From: a virus
Reading direction: 5' to 3' (one strand)
DNA length: 64,000 bases
IMG/VR virus record: IMGVR_UViG_3300042516_001956
Coordinates: 1 to 64,000 of that record
The notes beneath the pieces were generated by a model. That model did no database searches and was not told the origin of the DNA. It saw nothing but the letters and a program-made list of their open reading frames with translations. Below, in pieces: positions 41,403 through 49,517 of this stretch (the first letter of the stretch is position 1; each line of letters starts with the position of its first letter). Made by a program: the position numbers and the translations under genes.

Positions 41403-41929
41403 TTTTCATTATAATAATCACCATACTCAACCAATATGGTAGATTTTCCATCTCTTCTCAGATATGCTGTGCAGTATGCATCGTAGACATGTCTTGGTTC
41501 TTCTAACTTAATTATATCAGTATTTGGGCAAAGAAGTCTATAGGCATCTGTATAATCACCGACATGTTGATGTTGTGGATGTAAAGGTCTTTCAGAACCA
41601 ATACCAGTTCTTATGATAATTCTTGGCTTGTAATCGGACATCATCGTAATTTTATCTACGTGATTGACTAACTGATTTGTTGCACACACTAGAAAATTCC
41701 AACGTGGATAAATGCTCACAGGAATATAACCAGCAAGTGCTAAACCCAATGTCATGCCCATTTGTGTGTCTTCAAACACAGGCATTTCTAATAATTGTTC
41801 TTTAGGAACATCTTTTAGTGTGTTAGACATTGCTGTACCAGCATACTCTACTGCTTGACCCATAAAGATAACTCTTGGATCACCAGCAAGCATGTTCATT
41901 GCACGTTTTAGTTCGTCAAAGTATTTCAA
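41399..41929 (-). CDS. Thiamine-diphosphate enzyme, beta (pyrimidine-binding) subunit
   Basis: 176 residues from a TTG at 41929 with GAGGG upstream; the TTGA overlaps the alpha-subunit stop by 4 bases. VFIMGQ-like FMGQAVEYAGTAMSN, MPVFEDTQMGMTLGLALAGY and YPRWNFLVCATNQLVNHVDK correspond to the transketolase/E1-beta pyrimidine-binding domain, with E in VFED as the likely cofactor-activating Glu. RTGIGSERPLHPQHQHVGDY is also typical. It is too short for the C-terminal transketolase domain, so only the pyrimidine domain is present. Works with the alpha gene immediately upstream. Confidence 0.75.
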   Translation of the reverse strand: MKYFDELKRAMNMLAGDPRVIFMGQAVEYAGTAMSNTLKDVPKEQLLEMPVFEDTQMGMTLGLALAGYIPVSIYPRWNFLVCATNQLVNHVDKITMMSDYKPRIIIRTGIGSERPLHPQHQHVGDYTDAYRLLCPNTDIIKLEEPRHVYDAYCTAYLRRDGKSTILVEYGDYYNEK

Positions 41930-42525
41930 AATTGTACCCTCATTCCCGCACCAGCATGTGGATATTTTGTTTCATATTCATAATAATAAATGGATTCGTG
42001 TTCACAATTCTTATATGATGATTCTGATACACCCCAAGTTTTATTTGTATCAGTACAAACAGATTTGCCATTATCTTCAACAATAAATTTGATAGGCAGT
42101 TCATGTTGAATAGAATACTTGAAGTTTTCCATGAAGATGCCAGATTCTGATGTCATGTCACCAACAAAGCAATACACCTTCGTGTCAATCTTTTTACGTT
42201 TCATTGCCATCGCAGTTCCTACTGCAATAGGAATATTGCCACCAACAATTGCTGATGAGTATATGTTGTATTGTGGATAACAAAGTGAGATTGACTTGCC
42301 TTCCAAAATATCTTTTTCTAAAACATCTGGCGGCACACCTTTCAACAGACATTGATAATGTGAACGCCATGAACAAAACACCCAATCTATTGACCGAATG
42401 TTTTTGAAGATTTTTATCATTTCATTCTCATTGCCATAGTACAGATGAATTGGCGCACGAATTCTGCCATTGTTGAAATGATCAGCAATCTTATCTTCGA
42501 ATGCGATAAGTTCTTGTTTAGTCAC
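41926..42525 (-). CDS. Thiamine-diphosphate enzyme, alpha (diphosphate-binding) subunit
   Basis: 199 residues from a GTG at 42525 overlapping the radical SAM stop. CSWRSHYQCLLKGV and SAIVGGNIPIAVGTAMAM, then VGDMTSESGIFMENFKYSIQ (121-140) and EDNGKSV form the thiamine-diphosphate and Mg site (GD...N) of E1-alpha/transketolase N-domains. Together with the beta gene it gives a minimal split enzyme of about 375 residues. Two-carbon transfer onto a keto-deoxysugar would make a branched sugar; this is inference from the neighbouring 3-dehydratase. Confidence 0.78.
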   Translation of the reverse strand: MTKQELIAFEDKIADHFNNGRIRAPIHLYYGNENEMIKIFKNIRSIDWVFCSWRSHYQCLLKGVPPDVLEKDILEGKSISLCYPQYNIYSSAIVGGNIPIAVGTAMAMKRKKIDTKVYCFVGDMTSESGIFMENFKYSIQHELPIKFIVEDNGKSVCTDTNKTWGVSESSYKNCEHESIYYYEYETKYPHAGAGMRVQF

Positions 42526-44035
42526 CTAGAATTTTCCTTTTCAATCTAATCTTGGACATCTCTTCAATATTTTTACGTGAATCAATTCCAAATTTGTTTT
42601 CAACAAGATTCAAGAATGGTCCATGTGAAAAGTATTTGTGCCAAGCATCATCACGAAACTTCAATACTTCAGCACCAGTTAGTGCTTTTGTTCTGAGTGG
42701 TTTACAGTCATATGATAGAAATGCGAACTCATCGAACGTCTGTGGTAATTCCCATTTATTATTAACTGCTTCCATATAAAGTGGACTACCAGGTAATGCC
42801 ATTGCTGCATAGAAGTTTGCATGTTCACAGTTTAACTCAAGTGCAAGGTCTAAAGTTTCTTGCATTGTCTCTTGTGTATCTTCTGGAAAACCAAACATGT
42901 AATTGCCCAACACATTGATACCAGCATCTTTAATGTCTTGTACAACTTCACGAATATCAACTTGCTTGAATCGACCTTTATCAATTTCTAAACGAACTTG
43001 TGGATTACCTGCTTCGATACCAAGTGCAAGCCAATTTACTCCAGCTTCTTTGAACAATTCTAGTTGGTCTTTTCGAACGGAATCTACACGTGCATATGCC
43101 CAGAAATTAAACTTCATTCCACGGTCAACCAGACCTTGCAGAATAGGAACATAATATTTTTTGTTTAGAAAAAACATCTCATCAGTCAAACGAACTGTGC
43201 GTACACCATTTTCCCATAGATATTCAAATTCTTTCAACATTAATTCTGGTGACCAGAAACGCATACCACGAGTATCGGATGATACTGTGCCTTGTTGATA
43301 TGATGTTCTATTGACGATATTAATCATACAGAAGTTGCAACCAAATGAACAACCCAGTGATGTTGAGATTGCAGCAAATGGTGTACGACCTTCGTCTTTG
43401 AAATATGAATGCCAATAATGCGCTCTGTATTTGTCTAATAAGTTGTTATCTTTTGGTAGCAAATCCCATGCATAACCTGGCATAACTCTGTCCATATCTT
43501 TCGTTTGAACAATCTCACCAGGAGCACCCGTCGCAGCAAAGCCATGTTTCTTATATACCAGACCACGAACTTTGTCTAGTTCATCAACATAGTTTGTTTG
43601 CAGCAAATCTAGCAGACCATAAACACCCTCATTGATGAATACGAAATCAACATAAGGTAAACCAATAACATCATATGGCAATGCAGAAGCATGTGAGCCG
43701 ATGAATACTGTTTTGATTGATGGATGTGATGCTTTAAGTTGCTTTGCTAGTTTTGATGCACCAATCATCATCGTGGTGCCTGAGTTTGGATTTTGTCCAT
43801 AAAGAACAAAGACTGCTATATCAGTTTTTGTATCCGCAATTTTCTCTGCTGCTTGTTCAACACTTGTAGGTTCAGCATCAAAATCTAAAATACAAGGATT
43901 ATATCCATCAACACGAACAGCGTTAGCAAGTAACAATGCCCATGTTGGCGGTTCAATAGCAGAATACTTATTAGAGAGTTCCTGATATGCTTGTGCAGCA
44001 CTGCTTGGTATAACAAATGTCACCACTTTTGACAT
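42518..44035 (-). CDS. B12-binding-domain radical SAM protein
   Basis: 505 residues. The N-terminal 160 residues resemble a cobalamin-binding Rossmann domain (VFIGSHASALPYDVIGLPYV), though the DxHxxG cobalamin ligand motif is not seen. The radical SAM core begins with CSFGCNFC (C229, C233, C236), followed by VRTVRLTDEMFF and LALGIEAGNPQVR. Members methylate or rearrange unactivated carbons, often in sugar or lipid pathways. It is the first gene of the 44-38 kb sugar operon and overlaps the thiamine alpha gene by 8 bases. A role in sugar carbon-skeleton modification is inferred. Confidence 0.82.
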   Translation of the reverse strand: MSKVVTFVIPSSAAQAYQELSNKYSAIEPPTWALLLANAVRVDGYNPCILDFDAEPTSVEQAAEKIADTKTDIAVFVLYGQNPNSGTTMMIGASKLAKQLKASHPSIKTVFIGSHASALPYDVIGLPYVDFVFINEGVYGLLDLLQTNYVDELDKVRGLVYKKHGFAATGAPGEIVQTKDMDRVMPGYAWDLLPKDNNLLDKYRAHYWHSYFKDEGRTPFAAISTSLGCSFGCNFCMINIVNRTSYQQGTVSSDTRGMRFWSPELMLKEFEYLWENGVRTVRLTDEMFFLNKKYYVPILQGLVDRGMKFNFWAYARVDSVRKDQLELFKEAGVNWLALGIEAGNPQVRLEIDKGRFKQVDIREVVQDIKDAGINVLGNYMFGFPEDTQETMQETLDLALELNCEHANFYAAMALPGSPLYMEAVNNKWELPQTFDEFAFLSYDCKPLRTKALTGAEVLKFRDDAWHKYFSHGPFLNLVENKFGIDSRKNIEEMSKIRLKRKILGD

Positions 44036-44049
44036 AATAAACTAATCCT

Positions 44050-44466
44050 TTAATGTAACTTTTTATTTTTTATTTCATTTATGTGTTGTAGAATTTCTTG
44101 GTATACTTCTTCTTCATTTTCTTCATCACTATCGTCATGGTCTTCTAATAATTCATTTATTTTCTTATCAGATTCTTCCATATCTTTTGATAATTTCTCA
44201 ATCACTTTATCATAATACCTAATCATTTCTTCTCTAGGTTCAACAATCGTAACAATGTCTGTATAATATATATTTGCACTATTAACTTTGATAAGTTCAA
44301 CCGGTAACCAGGGCATCATCATCATTACAGTTTGTCCAGTTGGCATTCTTCGAAATACTAAACGCATGGGCTCATTCAACTGAATCATATCGGAATTTTC
44401 TTCTTCACACATAGAAGCTAATATATCTTCACCAGATTGCATTCTTATTAGTTTTACGTTATGCAT
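44050..44466 (-). CDS. Sm-like fold phage protein with acidic tail
   Basis: 138 residues. KLIRMQSGEDILASMCEEEN, IQLNEPMRLVFRRMP, MMMPWLPVELIKVNSANIYY and TDIVTIVEP outline a small five-stranded barrel like Sm proteins, parallel to the protein at 21179-21487. A long helical acidic C-terminal tail (DHDDSDEENEEEVYQEI) distinguishes it. Common in T4-like phages, function unknown. The ATG overlaps the uvsW stop by 8 bases, so it is co-expressed with recombination genes. Confidence 0.5.
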   Translation of the reverse strand: MHNVKLIRMQSGEDILASMCEEENSDMIQLNEPMRLVFRRMPTGQTVMMMMPWLPVELIKVNSANIYYTDIVTIVEPREEMIRYYDKVIEKLSKDMEESDKKINELLEDHDDSDEENEEEVYQEILQHINEIKNKKLH

Positions 44467-45940
44467 TTTTGACCTCTATGTTGTAGAATTTGTATTTGAA
44501 CTTTTCTCCATCATATATTTTAACACGGTCGGCAAAATGTTTCAATGTGAAATTAACATGTTTACCTATGCGAAAATCATCTGCTATATCAAATAGTACC
44601 GCTTCTTTTTTGTTGTCTCCAATTCGCAAGCCTCTTCCAATTGATTGTAAATTTCTAACTCTCGACTTAGACGGTGAGGCAAAAATAACGTTATGAAGAT
44701 TACGTATATTAATACCGGTAGAAAAAGTGCCGTAAGAAGCCACGATGATGGCGTTATTTTCTTTTTCGGTAATGGCACGAACTTGTTCACGGACTTGAAC
44801 ATCTGTTCCACCATACACAAAAAAAACATGCCTATTACTAGCTTTCTCTTCAATGAGTTTGTGAAGTTGTTTGCCATGTTTTTCAACCAAATTAAATAGC
44901 ACAAGAGAATTGCCCTCTAGTGATAGTGTAAGATTACGAATAAATTCATTTCGTGCTTTGTTACTAACTATGTAGTTTATTTCACTCTGATAGTCCCATG
45001 CTCTGGACTGTTTACAAACTTCTTCAGAATATTTTAATATCAAACATTTTATTTTAAATTCTGCTAACATCTTATCTTCAATAAGTTTAGCTGTTGTCGT
45101 TGATTGATAAACTGGTCCAAACAATCCCTCAAGAACAAGTTTGTGTGTTTGTGTACCATCAATTGTTCCTGTACATCCAATTCTGTAAGATGCATTCTTT
45201 AATCCAGACATAATGGTAGTCAGAGACTTTGCTTTGAACTGGTGTGCTTCATCACCAAAAACAAAATCAAACTGCTCAAAGTATTCTGGTGGATTTTTAT
45301 AGATTGATTGCCATGTGGTGATTGTAAGAAACTTGTCTGTGTTCTTGTCTTTACCAGAATATTGACGATGACAATATTTCTCTGAATCGTATCCGTAAGA
45401 TGCAAAATCGGAGTACATCTGTTCAACAAGTGATGTTGTCGGAACAATCAACAAACCTTTTTTGTGTTTTTTATGCTGAACATATCTCAGAATGAGATAC
45501 AAAATGAAGGACTTACCTGAACCAGTCGGTGATAATAACAACATTCTTCTATTTCTAACGGCAGAAATGAATGCTTTTACTTGATATTCTCTTGCACCTT
45601 CTTGTATAATGGTTTTGTGCAGTTCAAGACTGTCTATAAACTCTTTAGCTTCTAATGCTGAGAAATTCTCAGTTGCAGTGATTGCTGAGTCAATCTCATA
45701 CTTATATTCTCTTTCAGCGCAAAACTTTTCAATGTACGGCAACAGACCAGAATAAATTGTATGTGAACGCAAATCGAAAAGACGAACTTTTCCATCCCAC
45801 AATTTATTCTTGTATGTTGGCATGAACTGATAACCAGGAACAAAAAATTCAAAATAAGAAGAGAGTTCGTAAGCGACACTCTTCTCACAATCAATTCTTA
45901 TGAACGCTTCGTTCTGTTTTCGTAAAATTAAATCAAACAC
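44459..45940 (-). CDS. uvsW: UvsW-type ATP-dependent helicase
   Basis: 493 residues using the GTG at 45940, which overlaps the uvsY stop (GTGTTTGA) and gives an N-terminus of T4 length; a TTG at 45964 is the alternative. The N-terminal domain IRIDCEKS...LWDGKVRLFDL matches UvsW. Superfamily 2 motifs: LLSPTGSGKS, FGDEAHQFKA, CTGTIDG, IVASYGTFSTGINI and LQSIGRGLR. UvsW unwinds R-loops and recombination intermediates, moving T4 from origin-dependent to recombination-dependent replication. Confidence 0.94.
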   Translation of the reverse strand: MFDLILRKQNEAFIRIDCEKSVAYELSSYFEFFVPGYQFMPTYKNKLWDGKVRLFDLRSHTIYSGLLPYIEKFCAEREYKYEIDSAITATENFSALEAKEFIDSLELHKTIIQEGAREYQVKAFISAVRNRRMLLLSPTGSGKSFILYLILRYVQHKKHKKGLLIVPTTSLVEQMYSDFASYGYDSEKYCHRQYSGKDKNTDKFLTITTWQSIYKNPPEYFEQFDFVFGDEAHQFKAKSLTTIMSGLKNASYRIGCTGTIDGTQTHKLVLEGLFGPVYQSTTTAKLIEDKMLAEFKIKCLILKYSEEVCKQSRAWDYQSEINYIVSNKARNEFIRNLTLSLEGNSLVLFNLVEKHGKQLHKLIEEKASNRHVFFVYGGTDVQVREQVRAITEKENNAIIVASYGTFSTGINIRNLHNVIFASPSKSRVRNLQSIGRGLRIGDNKKEAVLFDIADDFRIGKHVNFTLKHFADRVKIYDGEKFKYKFYNIEVKNA

Positions 45941-46367
45941 CTTGAATAAACTTTTCCCAGTCAATGAATGACCGAAGCTCCCATGTTCGGTTGTTTAGTT
46001 CTTTTATGATTGCTTGGCATACTTCCACAATTTCTTCATGTAATAGTTTTCTAGCAAGATACTTATTGATATCTTCGTCTGCTTCTAAGTATGTATTGAT
46101 TTCAGATTTGAGTGTAAAAGGAAATGGTTGCCATCCATAATGATGCAACAATTCTTCGTCAAGTTTGCCAGTGTAGTATTCCCACTTTAATTTACGCCAT
46201 TTGTTATATTGAAATTCGGCTTCTTTGACTAACAATCTATGTGAAGAAAGAATGTTTAAATACTTCGAATGAAGTTTTGGAATGTCAATCAGTGCTTTAC
46301 CAGGTTCAGTTCTATCAATGATAGAATCAGTTGCCCACATCTGTAATACATCATCAAGTTTGCTCAT
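45933..46367 (-). CDS. uvsY: UvsY recombination mediator
   Basis: 144 residues, as in T4. LQMWATDSIIDRTEPGKALI, KLHSKYLNILSSHRLL and LKWEYYTGKLDEELL match the UvsY pattern; the C-terminal helix has NRTWELRSFIDWEKFIQG. UvsY loads UvsX onto gp32-coated single strands. A strong CGGAGG precedes the ATG, and an extended -10 promoter stands 20 bases upstream. It is followed directly by uvsW. Confidence 0.9.
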   Translation of the reverse strand: MSKLDDVLQMWATDSIIDRTEPGKALIDIPKLHSKYLNILSSHRLLVKEAEFQYNKWRKLKWEYYTGKLDEELLHHYGWQPFPFTLKSEINTYLEADEDINKYLARKLLHEEIVEVCQAIIKELNNRTWELRSFIDWEKFIQGV

Positions 46368-46386
46368 AGTTTACCTCCGTATTAGG

Positions 46387-46415
46387 AGTATATCACATTT
46401 AAAATAATTTTTCTA
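46387..46415 (-). promoter_or_regulatory. Extended -10 promoter for uvsY-uvsW
   Basis: TAGAAA (46410-46415), 17 bases, then TATACT (46387-46392) preceded by TGA on the minus strand. It lies at the end of the tail-tube-like gene and would allow early or middle expression of uvsY independent of late transcription. Confidence 0.5.
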
Positions 46416-46938
46416 CGTTATAATAGGTAAATCTGAAAGTTGCGTCTGCTGTGACAATTGATTCTGGAGAGTCAGTTGAAGATAAAATAAAACCAGAAAG
46501 TGAGATTGGAAATAAATCTTTGAAGTTAAAACGGTAGTACGGTTTATTTGATGCTGAGAGAATTGTTACAGAACCATCTGCATATTGTGGTGTAGCTGAT
46601 GCTTGTGCGCTAGTGAATTGAGAAAGTTTACCTAAAGACTGATACTCTTCAAATTCGGTTGGGAAAGTCATTGCACGAAGCCAGTCATGAATCTCTAACC
46701 AACTTAACATTTCTGCATCAACAATAAAAGTAATATTTAATACATCATATATTGTCTTTTCACCTGGTGCATATAATTCAACGAATGGATTGTTAATAGG
46801 TATTTCTGATGTTGAAACACCTGGTAAAGAAATAGTCTGACAAAAATATTGTAAATTTGGCGCACGACTAAAGTTCAACGTAAACTTGTTAGGTTGAATT
46901 GAATTTGGATTTGTTGGGGTTCTATTAAGTGCTGTCAT
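46399..46938 (-). CDS. Tail-tube-fold structural protein
   Basis: 179 residues from the ATG at 46938. NKFTLNFSRAPNLQYFCQTI, SLPGVSTSEIPINNPF and a later LEIHDWLRAMTFPTEFEEYQ recall the gp19/tube-fold family, also used in baseplate-tube proteins. No ribosome site is visible: the ATG lies five bases past a TATAAATA box that follows the gp23 terminator. A TTG at 46956 is the only longer start. It occupies the place after gp23 where T4 has the vertex gene gp24, which is absent. Tail or baseplate role inferred. Confidence 0.6.
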   Translation of the reverse strand: MTALNRTPTNPNSIQPNKFTLNFSRAPNLQYFCQTISLPGVSTSEIPINNPFVELYAPGEKTIYDVLNITFIVDAEMLSWLEIHDWLRAMTFPTEFEEYQSLGKLSQFTSAQASATPQYADGSVTILSASNKPYYRFNFKDLFPISLSGFILSSTDSPESIVTADATFRFTYYNVEKLF

Positions 46939-46943
46939 ATGCT

Positions 46944-46951
46944 TATTTATA
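46944..46951 (-). promoter_or_regulatory. T4-type late promoter box
   Basis: Exact TATAAATA on the minus strand, directly after the T-run of the gp23 terminator and five bases before the next ATG. If used, the mRNA would be essentially leaderless. Confidence 0.5.
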
Positions 46952-46954
46952 AAC

Positions 46955-46985
46955 AAAAAAAAGAGGCTCCCGAAGAAGCCTCTTT
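46955..46985 (-). terminator. Terminator after major capsid gene
   Basis: Nine-base stem AAAGAGGCT/AGCCTCTTT with loop TCTTCGGG and a run of eight T on the minus strand, 28 bases past the gp23 stop. It is a strong intrinsic terminator ending the head-gene transcript. Confidence 0.9.
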
Positions 46986-47012
46986 AAATCCCACTCTACG
47001 GTGGTTATTTAA

Positions 47013-48356
47013 TTACATCAAGTTTGCAATACGGAAACCACGGTAGTAGTTGTTTGACTGTGAATCCAAACGACCTAGACCCTGGTCAGTACCTTCAGCA
47101 AATGGGTTAGCAACTAGACCGTAACGAGTCTTGAAGCCAATCTTTGGCTGGAATGTACCTGTATCAACTGCACGAACCATTTGTAGAGGAACGTATGGGC
47201 AGTAGAACATACCAGCATCGTATGCGTTAGTACCCTTGTAACCTACAACCGCAAACTCAGATGTTGAGCCTGTTGGGAAGTATGGGTCAATGTAAACTTT
47301 GATACGACCGAAGATTGTACCAGCAAAAGTATTACCAGTATCATCAACTGTTAGATTAACTTGACCAGCAAGTGCTGAGTTGTAATCAAGAATACCTGAC
47401 ATCGCTAGAGCAGAAGCTACGTCTGAAGAACAGATAACGATGTTACCTTTACCACGACGAGTTGTCTTAGCAATTTGGTTTGCTTCACGTTCAATCTGGA
47501 ATGCAAGACCTTTAATCTTTTCAACCATCCAACGACCGTTTGAATCTGTGTCAAGGTTGAATGCACCACGAGTTGTTGTACCAGCTTGACAGCCTGGTTT
47601 AGCAACTTTGTAGATTGTACGGATAACTTCACGGTTGATTTCAGCAAGAATTTCAGCAGAAAGGATATTAGCCAATTCTGTTTCTGCGTCTAGACCATGA
47701 ACTGCTTTCAAGTCTTGTGCAAGTTCCATTGAGTATTCTGCTTTCAATGCACGTGTACGTGCTGTAACAGTAACTTTCTCAATTGAGAATGCCATTTCTT
47801 GGAATGTGTTACCAGCTGCACCGTCGCCTAATGCTTCAGCAGAACCAGTAGTCATTGCGCCTGTAGGAGCAGCGTTACCAGTAAACAGATAATCTGTTGT
47901 GTTACCAGCAATTGTCATTGAAGAAGCAACGATAGCGCCGTTAGCACCAGAGAATGCTGTGTTAGCTTCGTTGTAGAATGCTTCTCCACCACCTTGTGAT
48001 GCATACTTAGTACGCATTGCAAAAATCAGACCTGTAGGACCTGTCATTGGCTGAACGCCGCAAACGTCATACGCAATCAGATTAGGTAATGAACGACGAA
48101 CTAAGCTGATAAGAATTGGATCGAAACCAGCAACTGGACCTGCAGCAGCAGCACCGCCACCAAAACCGCCTGTACCAGCAAAGTTAGTTGGTGAACCGGT
48201 CTCTTGCAGCATACCAGATTCTTTGATCATTTCAGTAGCCTGATTTTCCAGGATAACTGCTGTAACTGCCTTACGATATGGGTCAGCAATCGCTGGCAAG
48301 TCTGGATGATTTAGAACACCATCCCATTTGTTTTGTAAATTTTCAGACAAATACAT
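47013..48356 (-). CDS. gp23: Major capsid protein (gp23)
   Basis: 447 residues. The N-terminal 52 residues form the prohead delta domain ending MLQE, a gp21-type cleavage site (L50-Q51-E52), followed by TGSPTNFAGTGGFGG. The body contains FDPILISLVRRSLPNLIAYD and CGVQPMTGPTGLIFAMRTKY, diagnostic for T4-type gp23. GGAGAT precedes the ATG. It assembles on the gp22 scaffold, is cut by gp21 and expands to form hexamers of the mature head. Confidence 0.97.
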   Translation of the reverse strand: MYLSENLQNKWDGVLNHPDLPAIADPYRKAVTAVILENQATEMIKESGMLQETGSPTNFAGTGGFGGGAAAAGPVAGFDPILISLVRRSLPNLIAYDVCGVQPMTGPTGLIFAMRTKYASQGGGEAFYNEANTAFSGANGAIVASSMTIAGNTTDYLFTGNAAPTGAMTTGSAEALGDGAAGNTFQEMAFSIEKVTVTARTRALKAEYSMELAQDLKAVHGLDAETELANILSAEILAEINREVIRTIYKVAKPGCQAGTTTRGAFNLDTDSNGRWMVEKIKGLAFQIEREANQIAKTTRRGKGNIVICSSDVASALAMSGILDYNSALAGQVNLTVDDTGNTFAGTIFGRIKVYIDPYFPTGSTSEFAVVGYKGTNAYDAGMFYCPYVPLQMVRAVDTGTFQPKIGFKTRYGLVANPFAEGTDQGLGRLDSQSNNYYRGFRIANLM

Positions 48357-48379
48357 CTTTGTATCTCCTTTGATTATTA

Positions 48380-49483
48380 TTAAATTTTTGTTTTAGAAAT
48401 TGCTTGCATGACTGATGCAACGTAAGGATCAGAAGACATCTTCTTTTCGTTACCATCAGTGTCATCAACTGTTTCGTGAAGCTGTGCTGCATCGGCTTTT
48501 TTCATGCCTGATGGGAAATAGTTCTCACGAATTGTTTCAAGTTTTTCTACGAATTCTTCCTCTGTGGAAAATTCTACACTCTCTGCGAGTGCTTTAATCT
48601 TTTCAACTTGAGTTGCTGTGAGACCTTCACACACTTCATTTACTAGTTGTACTTTGACTGCTTCAGTAAGTTGTTTTTTATACTGAATATTAGTTTCAAT
48701 TTCTTCGTTCAATTTTTCTTCCAGTTCTTCAACCTTAGAAGCAAGTTCTTCTACAAGGTCAACTTTGTCTTCTGGAACATTGATATAGTTTTCAGCAAAC
48801 AGATTGCGTAGACCGGCAATAAAGTCTTCTGTAATTTCGGAACGTAAACCGCTTTCAACAGCAATTTGATTTTCTTCCATCCACTGCTCAACTACGTAGT
48901 TGAGATAGTCATCGACTTTTTCTGTTAGTTCTGCTTTGATTGTTTCAACAGCTTCTACCAATTGACCAGCATATTCTGATTCCAATTGCTCTTGAATTTG
49001 AGCAACACGGTCAAATACACGTGCTTCAAAAATAGTAACAGCTTTAGCTTTAAAGTCTTCAGAAATGTTTTTGTCATCAGCAAAAAGAGAATCAATATCT
49101 TCTTTCATCTGAGCTTTCATTTCTTCAACTGCTGAATTATCATCAAAAATTTCTACATCTTCTTCAACATCTTCTGGCATCATGTTGGTACCTGAACCCG
49201 GACGCATGTTCTTGTCACCAAGTTGTGTATCGGCAGAAGCGTGTGAAGGCTTCATGTTCAATGAAGATTTATTTGAACCAGCTGAGTCTTTAGCTTTGTT
49301 TGAAAGCTTGTTAGAATCATCATTTGGTTTGTTGTTTTGTGGTGTAGGACCGCCCAAGTCTTCAGGTGTTCCAGAATTGCCTGGAGTGTCGTGCTGTAAC
49401 TTAGGCATTGGCATACCAGGAGCCGAAGACTTGCTTGCTGCAAGAATTTCTGCCGCTGCTTCCATTAGTTTGTTTGTTGCCAT
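48380..49483 (-). CDS. gp22: Prohead scaffold protein (gp22)
   Basis: 367 residues, highly acidic and mostly helical, with long coiled coils (VEELASKVEELEEKLNEEIE) and a Ser/Asn/Pro-rich N-terminal third. This composition and its place between gp21 and gp23 identify the scaffold core. It is degraded by gp21 during maturation; many (L/I)xE sites are present. AAGGAG precedes the ATG and an exact late box stands 23-30 bases upstream. Confidence 0.9.
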   Translation of the reverse strand: MATNKLMEAAAEILAASKSSAPGMPMPKLQHDTPGNSGTPEDLGGPTPQNNKPNDDSNKLSNKAKDSAGSNKSSLNMKPSHASADTQLGDKNMRPGSGTNMMPEDVEEDVEIFDDNSAVEEMKAQMKEDIDSLFADDKNISEDFKAKAVTIFEARVFDRVAQIQEQLESEYAGQLVEAVETIKAELTEKVDDYLNYVVEQWMEENQIAVESGLRSEITEDFIAGLRNLFAENYINVPEDKVDLVEELASKVEELEEKLNEEIETNIQYKKQLTEAVKVQLVNEVCEGLTATQVEKIKALAESVEFSTEEEFVEKLETIRENYFPSGMKKADAAQLHETVDDTDGNEKKMSSDPYVASVMQAISKTKI

Positions 49484-49505
49484 TGAATATCTCCTTATGA
49501 TTTCT

Positions 49506-49513
49506 TATTTATA
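49506..49513 (-). promoter_or_regulatory. T4-type late promoter before gp22
   Basis: Exact TATAAATA on the minus strand in the 34-base gap between gp21 and gp22. It would boost scaffold and major capsid synthesis relative to the protease. Confidence 0.7.
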
Positions 49514-49517
49514 AATT

